Shown one piece after another: positions 35,006 to 45,725 of a stretch of DNA of 64,000 nucleotides (position 1 is the stretch's first letter; every line of letters begins with the position of its first letter). The position numbers and the translations under genes were made by a program. The DNA is from Ostrinia nubilalis (lineage: Eukaryota; Arthropoda; Insecta; Lepidoptera; Crambidae), in assembly GCF_963855985.1 (NCBI RefSeq), contig NC_087097.1:5055001-5119000 (forward strand). Reading direction: 5' to 3'. The notes beneath the pieces are model-generated. The model was not told the DNA's origin and searched no databases. It was given only the letters and a program-made list of their open reading frames with translations.

Positions 35006-35584
35006 ATTTTCAGTAATCTAAATGTAGGGGACGATAATTTTTTCTTGGTATCAAGCTTAGGAACTCGTCTGGAGCCTTTAATGCTGATTACGTTGTCACT
35101 AATAAAAAGAACTGCTGGGTTTCTAAATCAAAAGATCAGCATAAAAAATAAAAAATAAAAGTAAGGTTTTGACAAATCCTTTTTCTGGGTTTCAGTTGGA
35201 GTGGGAGTAGCGCAAGCTATATTTGGGACGTATTAAAGCGCCCTGGAAAGGGCCTAAGTACTAAATAAATGATTTGATTTGAGAAAAAAGAGGCATTTTG
35301 TGAGGTAAAAATACTTACTTGAACTCGTGACGTCAAACCCCAAATCCAGCCCTGTCGTTTCTAATAAATTCGTTGAAGGCGTAAACTTCACGCACCAGAA
35401 GCAACTTATTTGCCGTTAAATAATTGATACCACGAGCTCGTCAAAGTTTTTCTAGCGTAAAGTACAGACGACAGCACATAAAGCTAAACATTGATATTCT
35501 GTCTTATGTAATTGTAATAAGGTCGAATTTGAAGTAAAAATATATGACATGCTGTCTATACGAATAATATCTATGGACAACTCC
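35006..35584. other. No gene recognised
   Basis: AT-rich spacer before the CpG-rich inverted-repeat element at 35585. Confidence 0.5.
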
Positions 35585-35914
35585 TCGCCCACGGCGCGCG
35601 GCGACTTTATGTAGCGATGCAGTAGCGATTCTGTCGCGCGTTCGCATCGATACTGTCAGTAGCAATGCGGTCGCTAGCTGTGTGCCCTCGTCCACATAAA
35701 CGCGCTTCTGTCGCGGCGTTGCAAACGCAATACTGTTGCGTTTCTGTCGCGATTCAAACGCGCGGCACAAAATTACCATGTGATCGCTCCATCCTCCCTC
35801 CGCTCTCTCCTCGATGTCATCTGACGTTCGCGCGTTTACAACGATACAGTCGCGATGCTGTCGCTCGTTTACGAAACGCGCGACAGCATCACTACAAAAA
35901 GTCGCCGTGGGCGA
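35585..35914. mobile_element. CpG-rich 330-bp inverted-repeat element
   Basis: The left end TCGCCCACGGCGCGCGGCGA and the inverted right end TCGCCCACGGCGACTTTTTG form an imperfect terminal repeat of about 55 bp. It continues through CTTTATGTAGCGATGCAGTA against CTTTTTGTAGTGATGCTGTC and TCTGTCGCGCGTT against TGTCGCGCGTTTCG. The interior repeats GCGAT(A/T)CTGTCGCG-like words. Open frames on both strands (35504-35779 minus, 35665-36036 plus) run through this GC-rich repeat and are unlikely to be genes. Confidence 0.8.
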
Positions 35915-36780
35915 CGGCTCTAACTACTTACGGTATTGGTACCACGAAGCTAAAACCTATTATTGTATGGCAAGTAAGGTGTAATTACATAATTATTTTT
36001 CGAGGGAAACCGAAAATTTTACACGATTTCACGTAAGGAAATAAGCAGGTAGATTCTTCCAATCACACTTTAGTTTCTTGTTAATTGGTAGGTATTTTGT
36101 TTCTAAACTAAGAATTTCTTAATTGTAAGTAAAAACCTGAGAACTTGTAAAACTTTTGAAAATTGTCGAACAAATAACAACTTGATTTGTTCTGCTTTTT
36201 TTCAAATTATCGTCGTAGAAATCTTTATTTCTCAGAGATTAGGAATATTCTAAATATACGTCATAAATATGTATTGTTTGTAAGCACAAAGCAAACCCTA
36301 GAGCTCGTTTCTATTTGATCTTGGTTAATAATTCACACGCATTTATAGAATCGAACTGTGATTCTGTGTATTAGCTAGAAATAGAAAAGTTATTTCGGGG
36401 TTTAATTTATTTTGGTTACATTGTCAATTTTGACATTAAATAATAAAATACAATAAGTATTGATCGGAATATTCAGATCCAGATACAATGCACAGTCAGA
36501 TTTAATGAGACGTTATAAAAGTATCTGGACATAGTTCAAAGATAAGATAACATTATGATAAGAAAAACTTAATTCTGCATATAACAAAACAAAAGTTGAA
36601 GTACATAAACTTTTCTTAAAAATAAGCTATGCTGAAGAGACCCGCTCAGCAAAAATCGTGACATGACACAAACTTCATGTCGAGAAGCTGGTTTTCAGAG
36701 GGAACCAACAACCAACAAGCGGAACCAATGGCTTAATGTGCCCTTCGAAACACAAAATGGCGGATAAGTCATTAACCGAC
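35915..36780. other. No gene recognised
   Basis: AT-rich spacer; no coding or repeat signature noticed. Confidence 0.5.
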
Positions 36781-36784
36781 TCAT

Positions 36785-36957
36785 TTTTTTTTAATTACAA
36801 CGAGGAAGTTCTTGGCCTGTATCTCACCTGATGGTAAGTGATGATCAGGCCGAAGGTGGAAGCGAGCTTCTGGAGGAACTGGCTATCTTATCCGTAACTG
36901 CCGGAACACAACAATGCTGTTAACATTGTTGTTATGACGACAGACTTAGGTAAGATT
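36785..36957 (-). mobile_element. Lepidopteran SINE, family B, 5'-shortened copy
   Basis: A T run (36785-36792, the tail of a minus-strand copy) precedes ACAACGAGGAAGTTCTTGGC, CTCACCTGATGGTAAGTGAT, CAGGCCGAAGGTGGAAGCGA and ACAACAATGCTGTTAACATT, matching 62519-62700. The promoter-bearing head found at 62755-62815 is absent. Confidence 0.8.
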
Positions 36958-37949
36958 TAAATGATGTTATTGAAATAAGATTACTCATAGTAAAGGTTTC
37001 TGTAAATAATTACCAATCATTCTTCCAGTTACACGAATGGAACTTAACAGAACTTTCAAGGGTCGGAGGCAATTTCACTTCGACAAGTTTTCGTGACGCC
37101 ACCTGATTGAGATTAGATTTCACATTCCCTTATTGATTCCGAGTTGTGAACTGTTATGACGGATTTATTTTTCACAATCACTTTCTGGTGAAGAGTTATG
37201 AGTTTTTATGCAAAGATTATTGTGTACAAATCGGAGTTTTGTAGGCGTACCTTGCAATAATACTTGTAATAATTATATGAAACTCATTAACCTAACTTTA
37301 ACTTAAATAGGTAAGGAGTTAACTAAATAAGTACTTTGTCTTCAGAAGAGAGAGAGAGTTATTAATTTATTGCTAATTTTGTATTGTGTATTGTTTTCCT
37401 TATAAAATAAAAATAAGCATGTGGCTGAGATGATGATAAATGTAATGATTGTCTGTCAATTCAACTCTAAAAATAAATTGAATAAGTTCTAAAAACAATT
37501 CAACCAACTAAATTTTATTTTAAATTTTTGTTTCAGTGTTTTATGTCCAGTATTTCACAAGTCCATTTCGGATTATGTCTGCTAAAAATACTTAATAAAG
37601 TATACAAAAATATAAAATAAATAAATGTTTTACTATGCTAGCACCTGCGTCGAAGGGTTCGACTTGGGCCCACCTGACTGCTTTAGCATTTTATTAAAAT
37701 CTACAGCTTGATCCCTAAGCTCATGCTGTCTGATGTTTTCGTAAAATATTGATACTTTTGGCTGAAAGCTGGTCTAAATAGACTATACAATAAGGCTGAG
37801 AGCTTCAGGTTCAAGGAAAAGCTAAGCTTTATAAACTTGCATAGTAAAATCTTCAAAGATATTTTATCAAAATAGAAAATAATGTAGGAACGTAATATTT
37901 TACAACGATTGCCCTTATTCTCCTCCTAACACCTACCTATATCACTACA
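36958..37949. other. No gene recognised
   Basis: AT-rich, with a short AGAGAGAG run near 37346. No coding signature. Confidence 0.5.
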
Positions 37950-38083
37950 GCGCTTTCCGCTGTCTGTCCCTATGTATGCTTAGGTCTTTCAAACTACGCA
38001 ACGGATTTTGATTCAGTTTTTTCTATATATTAGAATAGAGTGATTCAAGAGGAAGGTGTGCGAAGCCAGGGCGGCTCGCTAGT
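37950..38083 (+). mobile_element. Helitron-like repeat fragment ending CGCTAGT
   Basis: CTACGCAACGGATTTTGATT, GAGTGATTCAAGAGGAAGG and the end GCGAAGCCAGGGCGGCTCGC followed by TAGT match the style of lepidopteran Helitron-like repeats: an 'uncertainty-of-coding' interior and a GC-rich terminus before CTAGT. Confidence 0.6.
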
Positions 38084-38590
38084 CAAGGATAAAACCTCAC
38101 TCTCAAAAATATCTAGAACCCAGTTTAGGCTTTGCTTAATAGCCTGTTTTTTCTTCTATTCTAACCTTGCGTTGCTTCAGTATTAAAGAATCCTATCCAT
38201 CTCTCTCTCATAGCAAAACTTTAGTACGAGCTATAACAACAGAGACCGTTTAACTAACCACGTTACAGTAACCCCACTAACAAAGTCTCAAGACATTTCG
38301 TTTTTAATCTACAATTGAATGAGCTGACAAAGGCCAGTATTAAATAAAGTTGACAGCGCAAAGAAAATACAATCTTGGACGTCTGAAAACTAACTTTTTA
38401 ACGGAGTGACTGCATAATAAATGGAGTGCATAATAAATGAGTTGCATATCCGACAATGCTTTCTTTCTTCAAATATTAACACTGAGAGTAGTCTACTGCA
38501 GTTGTTCCCAAACTGCACAATTGCTGCAATATAATTCTGCAAGGTCTAGATTAAGTAGCAATTAAAAGGCTCAAAGCATTTTTACACGGC
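38084..38590. other. No gene recognised
   Basis: Spacer with no coding or repeat signature noticed. Confidence 0.5.
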
Positions 38591-38594
38591 CCAG

Positions 38595-38690
38595 TAATAA
38601 CCCTACCACTGCTTTGGGACAAATAAAAAAAAAAAAAAAAAAAAAAAATAAGTAGGCCAGTGTGAGAAGAAGCAGTGCAATAAATTTTAT
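38595..38690 (+). repeat. Repeat remnant with A24-type run
   Basis: ACCACTGCTTTGGGACAAAT is followed by an A run of about 23 bases (38626-38648). GTGAGAAGAAGCAGTGCAAT then parallels the segment at 23757-23840. Probably a fragment of one dispersed repeat whose A run has expanded. Confidence 0.5.
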
Positions 38691-39453
38691 CACTATAATT
38701 GTCAGCCTCTTTTTCGAGGTTTTATAGTCCTTAAATTATATACATACATAGTTTAAATATTGAGTTGAGCTAGGCAATGAACTCTGAAATCGCTCCACTC
38801 TTGATTTGACCTTTCCAATTAGGTATAAAAAAATCAAATTCAAACAAATGTTTAGCCTTTAGCTCATTAACAATATTATGGTATAGTTTATTGAGAGATT
38901 AAAATTATTTTTTACATTGCGATCACTTAAATAAATATATACAAATAAAATCGTTTATTGCAAGAAAAACAATTACATTTTTCAGATTAATCTTGGACTC
39001 CACACTAGGCAAGCCTGTCTCTTGGGGGCCAGGAGATAACTTTACAATATTTTAGGTACTTAAAACTAAATAGCCAGTACCAACTGAAATAGTAACTAGT
39101 AGTGTGTTAAATCACGAAACTTGAGCTTGACTAAAAATGGATAGTCACACTTGTAAAGGAAGTTTGAGAATCTCTTGTCTTATCTACCAGGACAGTCGGC
39201 TCCGGGCCTCAGCTGAATAAAACATTAGGCAAACCGAAACAGGGCGATTTGGTTTTACGGGCCGACTGTACTCATACAGTCCTTTCTAGCAATTTAAATC
39301 TCATGTCACATTGCTTTTGTTCTTGAATTTCTTGGAACGTTTCAACTTCGTTTCACTAATTCGAAACTTGACAAAGAAAATTTCTGAATTTAAAGATTCT
39401 TAGTATTGGATCAAGAGTTTATTTAAACTTGTTAAATAAAACGGTCTTTCATA
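38691..39453. other. No gene recognised
   Basis: AT-rich spacer with no coding signature or repeat ends. Confidence 0.5.
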
Positions 39454-39870
39454 GGCTAAGAACTCATGGCGCGGTTTTCACCCGCGCCCGCGGCGGTTGT
39501 GGAATTGCGGTTTTATTTCAAAACTCACGGGAGCGGTTATTTGCGCGGTTATTCTAAGGCTGAGTTGCACCACCTAACTTTAACGGTAACTATTACGATA
39601 ACCGGTGTATTTTGTATGGAGTTTGACAGATTTTTGACGTTTGTCACAGTTAAAGTAAGATGGTGCAACCCACCCTAAGAAATTGAAGACGCGCGCTAAG
39701 TCACTGATACAAAATGGTCGCCGAGCGGGACCCGCATACAACCGCACCCGTTGCGGGCGAAAACCGCGTCGTGGGTTGTGTATTAGTTTTTACATAAGTA
39801 TCTGCATTCTACAGAAGCTGCCCGCAACCGCCGCGGGCGCGTGTGAAAATCGCGCCATGAGATCTTAGCC
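39454..39870. mobile_element. GC-rich MITE interrupted by a second MITE
   Basis: GGCTAAGAACTCATGGCGCG at 39454 is mirrored by CGCGCCATGAGATCTTAGCC ending at 39870. The repeat extends inward about 46 bp through TTTTCACCCGCGCCCGCGGC with a few differences. A copy of the GGTTGCACCA family (39555-39678) sits inside, so this element is the older of the two. No transposase; the short frames here are incidental. Confidence 0.88.
39555..39678 (-). mobile_element. MITE of the GGTTGCACCA family, copy 3, nested
   Basis: TAAGGCTGAGTTGCACCACC and GATGGTGCAACCCACCCTAA form the ends. The interior GTATGGAGTTTGACAGATTT is inverted relative to the copies at 15038 and 21217. It lies within the GC-rich MITE 39454-39870. 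Confidence 0.92.
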
Positions 39871-40260
39871 TTACTACTAATAAAATATCATTATAATCTT
39901 TTTTGTTGCCTAGTCTTTAAAAAAAATAGTAGAAATTCTATCGAAACCCGTATTTCTTGAAGTTAATGTCAGAATAATATTGTGACGGTTTGTTTCTGTC
40001 GAGCAAATCCCTAGCATTTCACTCTAACCCCCAAAAGCTACGCAATTTCGTGGGCTATAAAAATCTGGGCCAGTTCATCCCTCATATTATTACGTCACCA
40101 CATCGAAGTTTGTCTGCCGACCTGAACCACAGCAAAAATAGATCAGTAGCGCTATATCTCACATACGTACATAAATGACATGACAAAATTCTATCTGCAC
40201 CTCGCTATTGCTTGTCGTTATGATCAATGATCATAAACAAATAAGTACTTAATCGGCTTT
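39871..40260. other. No gene recognised
   Basis: Spacer; the 62-codon frame at 39990-40178 has no recognisable family. Confidence 0.45.
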
Positions 40261-40376
40261 TGCCCGTTTTCACCAATAATCCCTAATTTTTAAGTGGCCC
40301 TTATGGTAACACATTACAGGCATTTTGTTTTCATAGGGGTCACTTAAAAATTAGGGATTGATGGTGAAAGCGGGCA
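40261..40376. mobile_element. 116-bp near-hairpin MITE
   Basis: TGCCCGTTTTCACCAATAAT from 40261 and its continuation CCCTAATTTTTAAGTGGCCC pair with GGGGTCACTTAAAAATTAGG and GATTGATGGTGAAAGCGGGC, ending at 40376. The stem is about 44 bp with few mismatches and the loop about 28 bases. Confidence 0.9.
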
Positions 40377-40942
40377 TTAATTTCTTGTAAATTGTATGTT
40401 GGTAGGATACTTACTTGACCTTGAGTTTGTACAAAGTTGTTGTATTTCTCAGTACAATCACACAAAAAAACGTTACTTATTGTCTTTTGGTATGGTTTTA
40501 TTGAGATTCTTTTCTGAGTATCTTGTTCATCTCGACTCTCTCACCATTAATGTTGCTAAGCTAAATTCACACTTAAATGTATCAACAAAGAAAAGACATC
40601 ATTCTGCAGCTTTTCTTCAACAATCATCACTGCCACCACTTGCCATCGCAAGTTATCTTACTTTTCTTGCTCGGCTTGAGCTTGCTTATTACTTTTGCTA
40701 AAATAAAAATGTCATTCAGCTAAAAGGAACATTTTTGTCAATGTACCTTTATTTTATACTTCGTAGCTGTAATTTTCTGTTTGATTAAAATTACAGTATC
40801 AATGTGTTTATTTAATATCCGATAATGAAACAAAACATATTTTAACAATTTTTTAACAAAAAATGCATTTTACACGCTGATGTTGTTATCGTACATTTTT
40901 TATTACAAACAAAGCTCCTACATCTCCGGTCTTTCAAGCCCT
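40377..40942. other. No gene recognised
   Basis: A 101-codon plus-strand frame (40396-40701) is hydrophobic and Leu/Ser-rich without recognisable motifs or splice context. I cannot exclude a small gene but see no positive support. Confidence 0.4.
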
Positions 40943-41885
40943 TTAACCCTTAACCACTGACGTGTCATTTTGTTACACTAACACTGACGTACGTACGGCA
41001 TACGTACGTAACTTTGAAGACCTCCTGATGTAACAATAGAGTGTAACTTTGGTGAAATTTGAATTTAAATTATTTACACATGTTTATATTAAACAGATAT
41101 AGTAAAAAAAACATAGTAACATTAATAGAATAGTATGATATTGGTGAAATCCTCCAGATGTAATAAAAGTTAGAGAGGCAATTTTTAAAAATCAACACAA
41201 AAATATTCGATAACACTAGGAACTTCTATTTTGGCCATATTAAAGATTAATAACAGTTTTAATCAGGAAAATATCACAATAGCAATAATTCACAAATTAA
41301 GTCACTTTTTAATACAGTTCATTTAGGAAGGCTATTTTCTATAGTCTTTCTTTGTTTGATGACCTGGTCACCAGTTTGCCGTGCTTCAAACTAGCTAGGA
41401 AATATGAAAATATGGTATACAATCTTCATAACAAGTCAAATCCAAAGCCACGAACTAAAGCTCCTTAACCATCATGATGATTGTCCTCGAAAACCGCAAC
41501 TAATATAAAAATGTTCATCCACTGGATTTTTTTGCAAATTCTTCGTCATTTGTAATATTTTTTGGCGTAAATAAGGTTATTTATATATAGACGGCCAAGT
41601 AAATAAATAAGACTGCTAACAATTAATTTTATCTATGGACCAACATACAAAAGCAATGTTGAAAAAGTTACACTAACACTGACGTTACGTACCACATACG
41701 TCGGGTGGTCTAGCTCTCCTACTTAGGGACATGCTACCCATTTATTTTCTCCCGTCGCACACGCATCTCTGGCCACTAGGAAACTACCAAAAAGGACACG
41801 CAAAAATTCCCGCACAAAATGAAGTTTTGAACGAAAAACCGTTTGACCGACGTACCACGTACGTACGTCAGTGGTTAAGGGTTAA
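40943..41885. mobile_element. piggyBac-like non-autonomous element 1 (TTAA target)
   Basis: The element spans 40947-41881 (935 bp) between TTAA at 40943-40946 and 41882-41885. Its termini are perfect 16-bp inverted repeats, CCCTTAACCACTGACG and CGTCAGTGGTTAAGGG. A TTAA target with CCC..GGG ends is characteristic of piggyBac-type elements. No transposase frame is present. A subterminal repeat GTTACACTAACACTGACGT occurs at 40972 and again, as GTTACACTAACACTGACGTT, at 41667, each followed by a CATACGT-containing stretch. CACTGACGT also occurs in the terminal repeats, and self-complementary ACGTACGT lies near both ends. Confidence 0.9.
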
Positions 41886-42886
41886 ACAGGTCATCGGGTG
41901 CAAAGGCGGCTGAACAGGGTTAAATAGTGCGCGCATAACGAGGTTAACCCTCATACCGCCGATACCCGAGACGGTAACGTCACTGCACCACTTTATTTTT
42001 TAGGAAAGTTTTGCATAGTACGGTCCCAACGATCACAAAATAGATTCATGACGTCATAATATTCTATGAGACGGTTTGAGGTTGAGGGTTAGTTAAAACG
42101 TCAAAATGTACTAAGGGATTTTAGTACTGTAATATTTTTATATGACGTGCATTACTTTTGTTCATAATTTCCTCTTATTTGGGACGATTCTAGTAGGTAG
42201 GTACTCTCAAGTAGTACAGTAACTTTTTCCCAATTTAAGAACGACATTTTTTTTTGTGCGGCTATTCTAGTTTACTAGTATCATTGCGATCTGTATCGAT
42301 CTAATAGAATTTGTAATTAAATCGACATAGATACATTTTATTTCAAAAAAGTTAACCTTCACCCTCAAAATTGTCTGCTGGGCTGTTTTTCATTTTTCAT
42401 TTTCTAGGTACATCTAAATAATCTTTCATATCATTTGAGCTTATGAACCAGGCGTTTCAAATTTCAGAAAAGCAGCTTACACTTTTCAAGCATAAACTAC
42501 TTTAGTTCATGTTAATAGGTTCTATATTCGCGTACGCAGGACACAATAGAAAATCAATTTGTCTCCGACAACGGCATCTCGGTTCTTGAGGCTTAAGAAA
42601 AACAAAACTTCATGTTCTCATCATCTCATCTCATCAATTTTCCAATTTGGTTTAGTATTTCCAATGCATTATAATATTAATACTTTACAAATATTTCTGT
42701 ACTGAAATGAATGTAGGGAAGTCATTTTGACTCTGATGTTTGCACTGGTTGTTGCGGAGATGGTGCAATATCCAGTTATTTTAGTTATGTTCGGAAATCT
42801 AGAAAAGAGTAAGTATTCTGTCTGACTCTACCTTAATAGACAATATGGACTAGTAGGTCTAATGAAGAAACTATACCAGATGGTAG
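41886..42886. other. No gene recognised
   Basis: Spacer of 1 kb without coding signature or repeat ends. Confidence 0.5.
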
Positions 42887-42969
42887 TTCTGACCTTTCAT
42901 CATCATCATTTCGGCCATAGGACGTCTCCTGCTGAACATAGGCCTCCCCCAATGATTCTGACCTTTCAT
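42887..42969 (-). mobile_element. 55-bp RTE insertion with 14-bp target duplication
   Basis: TTCTGACCTTTCAT is repeated exactly at 42887-42900 and 42956-42969. Between them is only the last 55 bp of an RTE-type element on the minus strand, seen on the plus strand as CATCATCATTTCGGCCATAG, then GACGTC and AACATAGGCCTCCCCCAATG. An extreme 5' truncation with a complete target duplication. Confidence 0.95.
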
Positions 42970-43887
42970 TAACGACCAATGGTTTCAGTGTGTTAACTAG
43001 TCACTAGTAGGGTAGTTAAGCTAGTTTTAAGCGATTCCGAATCTTACCACAATAATATTTTTCGGCATTCGGAATTCGAATACCATAAGGTTTAAACATA
43101 ATAATCCTACTTTTCTGTGAAAAATTACGAGTAGGTATTGATGTATGTTTATAACTCTGTCATAATTTATAAGGATATTATAAAAATACGCGAGCGAAGC
43201 TATGGACAAAAGCTAGACGTTCACAAAAACGATGCGCAAGAACTCTATACTCCCTCGGTCTGTAAAAGCCCTTAGTCATGAAAACGTTCTTTCAAATAAA
43301 CCCTCTTTTTACTCCCAATGTCCATGGCCGATGATGTATTCAGTTGACCAATTCAGGAACCTGTCGTTTCTCTTCCCTTCGAGCTTTATTTGAGGAGATG
43401 ACAGTGCACTTTTGAGTTATAACTACGTTAAACCTTTGAACTCTTTATGTTATATATTTTTTGTAGATTTTAGTCAGCCATTTATAATTATAAATAGACT
43501 AGCTAATACCAGTATCACTGTAAAGTTTCGTCAAAATCCGTTCAGAAGTTTTTTCGAGAAAGATTAATAAAATTATCTAAACCTTCATGAAACTTATCTA
43601 TTCTAGACTATTCTATAATACTTACGAATCTACGTTGCCACAGTAATGGTTCATTTTTAATTTTACGTTACTCGAGTAATAAAGTACGCGTTTGTAAAGA
43701 TTTAAAACGTATCATGCGCGATAGTCGCGGTGAAGCACGCTCCGCTCGCTCATTTCGCTCCCGCTCATATTATACTGAGCACTTTTACCTGCCAGTGCTA
43801 TAGTAAGAGCTAGATAGTGCACGTGGAATACTTAATAACTATATTTACACCTAGATACATAAATAGTTATATATTACCTATGTTAAA
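42970..43887. other. No gene recognised; one Helitron-like remnant
   Basis: CGCGAGCGAAGCTATGGACA followed by AAAGCTAG (43191-43216) looks like the decayed 3' end of a Helitron-like repeat whose 5' part is unclear. A GC-richer stretch lies near 43725-43770. Otherwise nothing recognised. Confidence 0.45.
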
Positions 43888-44056
43888 TTAGCGATCGCCC
43901 GCGACTTCGTACACGTGGACCCCGTCTTAGTGAGTACCTACGTTCTAAAGGAACCCCCATGCAAAATTTGAGACTCCTATCACTTGTAGTTTCTGAGATT
44001 TCGTAATGAGTGATTCAGTCACCTTTCGCTTTTATAGATAGAAGATGTGATGATAG
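43888..44056 (-). mobile_element. Helitron-like repeat (relative of 9950)
   Basis: ATTAGCGATCGCCCGCGACT and TCGTACACGTGGACCCCGT parallel the terminal segment CGGCCGCCCGCGACTTCGTA at about 9960. Further in, CCCCCATGCAAAATTTGAGA fits the interior of this repeat class. The minus-strand orientation follows from the GC-rich end on the left. Confidence 0.65.
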
Positions 44057-44102
44057 CTAATCTATCACATCCTTTTATTCATAGTACATTAATGAACAAG
44101 AG

Positions 44103-44350
44103 TTCGTTTGTTCATTCGTTTGTTTCAACTAAATGACGTCCACTGGATAAAGGCCTCCCTCAAGGATTTCCACAACGACCGGTCTTGCGTTGCCCGCATC
44201 TAGGTACTTTCCACGATTTTCACTAGATCGTCGGTCCGCCTAGTGGGGGGTCTGCCCACACTTACGTCTTCCGCCCCGTGATCGCCACTCGAGAACTTTT
44301 CTGCCCCAACGGCCACAGCTCTACGACCTACACGCCTCGCCCACTGCCAT
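44103..44350 (-). mobile_element. RTE-type retrotransposon 3' end, (GTTC)n-tail type
   Basis: The plus strand shows TTCGTTTGTTCATTCGTTTG then AAATGACGTCCACTGGATAA, CTCAAGGATTTCCACAACGA and so on to CGCCCACTGCC. It is parallel to 3526-3752 and extends about 15 bp further. The minus strand reads as the RTE C-terminal segment with internal indels, so it is dead and 5'-truncated. Confidence 0.85.
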
Positions 44351-45190
44351 AATAAATAATTGTGTCGTTTTCAAATTCCAAGTTATTCTCTATTAACATA
44401 AGTCTACAGATAACTAGAGGATGTTAGTCCGTCGTCAGGTGAGTAAACGAGTTTGTGCCTGTAAAAACCTGCTTTTTAAGTAACCAGAACTGGATGTACA
44501 TACATTCTATGTTTTGATAGCTATATTTGAATGTAACTTTTATACTACCTATTTGTTTATCTGTCACTTCCCTTCTCTCTCCAAAAAAAATACGGCCTAT
44601 CTCTCATCACTCTCTTCTTTTTCTTTAAATCTTAATTCTATCAGCACTCTGCACTTCTACTGGTGTTTCTAGTTCCTAGAGTGCCTCACAAATTATCTTA
44701 TTTGCTACCCACGCATAATGTATTCGCATAAAAACCAGTAGCCACATCTAGTTCACAGTTGACAACCACAAGCGGGATGTTGACGTTATATTGCGCAACT
44801 TTTATGCCTAGGGAGAAAAGTTGCCGTAACTTTGATATGTTCGTTTGTTACTGGGAACACCTATTGTTATGCTAATTACGTGTTTGTTCTAACTTCGAAT
44901 TTAATAAAAGCAAAAACAACAATGTTTGCGGCTGAAAATAACATTGGTTATTTGCGTACAAATACGTATTTATCATTTGAATAGGAAGATAATCCATAAT
45001 ATTGTATATCAAACAACAATGTTAAATGGAAGAAACAGAACCAGTCGAAAGGGTACAAATTCAGGCGATTTTAACGCTAGAAAGCGATCTGATAACCGAT
45101 TATTACTCGTACTAAGTTTGGTTTTTCCTCTCATAATTTATTGTCATGATTTACCTACTAATATCTATATGTCTAGCGCTTAACTCAGTA
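44351..45190. other. No gene recognised
   Basis: Only an 85-codon frame at 44926-45183 without recognisable motifs. Confidence 0.45.
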
Positions 45191-45232
45191 CTGAGGCATG
45201 GGAGCGGCACGGGAGGATGATTTTGACATAAT
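45187..45232. mobile_element. Fragment related to the MITE at 21676
   Basis: CAGTACTGAGGCATGGGAGC and GGCACGGGAGGATGATTTTG parallel CAGTGCCTGATAGGTATGGA and AGCGGCACGGGAAGGGTTAC inside the MITE at 21676-21832. Neither terminal repeat is present. Confidence 0.5.
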
Positions 45233-45233
45233 A

Positions 45234-45725
45234 TCCTACTAATATTATAAATGCGAAAGTTTGTCGGCCGTTTGGTGTAGTGGTTCGAAACGGACTACTA
45301 TTCCGGAGGTAGCGGGTTCGATTCCCGCACAGTACAAACATTTGTGTGCATGAACATATTTGTTTGTATTGGACTGGGTGTTTTCTATGCATAATAATAA
45401 GTATGTATTTACAAAAAAAAAAAGTATTTAAGTATGTTTATATCCGTTGTCTAGTACCCATAGTACAAGCTTTGCTTAGTTTGGGACTAGAAGCGCAGTG
45501 AAAAATGTCCAAGGATATTATTTATTTATTATTAAGGATATGTATTTGTGTGGATGTCTGTATGTCTGGATGTTTGTTACTCTTTCACGCAAAAACTACT
45601 GAACGGATTTCGACGAAACTTTACAGTCTTATTGTTTGTAACCCAGAATAACATATAGGCTATAATTTATGACGATCTGTGATAGACTAAATTTCACGTG
45701 GGTGAAGCCACGGGCGAAAGCTAGT
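45234..45725 (+). mobile_element. Helitron-like element interrupted by a SINE
   Basis: The outer sequence (TCCTACTAATATTATAAATG at the start, CTTTCACGCAAAAACTACTG and AACGGATTTCGACG inside, and CACGGGCGAAAGCTAGT at the end) matches the compact copy at 23069-23262. It is split after GCGAAAGTTTG by the SINE at 45264-45533. Confidence 0.85.
45264..45533 (+). mobile_element. tRNA-derived SINE, family C, nested in the Helitron-like element
   Basis: A-box-like TGGTGTAGTGG at 45273-45283 and an exact B-box consensus GGTTCGATTCC at 45315-45325 form an internal RNA polymerase III promoter. The tRNA-like head (GTGTAGTGGTTCGAAACGGA to GGGTTCGATTCCCGCACAG) is followed by an unrelated body (ATATCCGTTGTCTAGTACCC, AAGCTTTGCTTAGTTTGGGA) and a TTATTTATTATT-rich tail. 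An A run lies at 45411-45422. It is not a functional tRNA: there is no convincing cloverleaf beyond the head. Confidence 0.9.

Noticed and set aside
35665..36036. 123-codon Arg/Ala-rich frame as a gene
   Set aside because: It starts within a CpG-rich inverted-repeat element, where GC-rich repeats leave frames open on both strands.
37346..37360. AG-rich run as a regulatory GAGA element
   Set aside because: A short AGAGAG run is too common to support a regulatory call without other sites.
40396..40701. 101-codon hydrophobic frame as a small membrane protein
   Set aside because: Composition alone is not evidence; no clear promoter, splice or homologous motif was seen.
45264..45335. Functional tRNA gene
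   Set aside because: The A and B boxes are good, but the sequence continues into a SINE body and tail and no complete cloverleaf with acceptor stem could be drawn.
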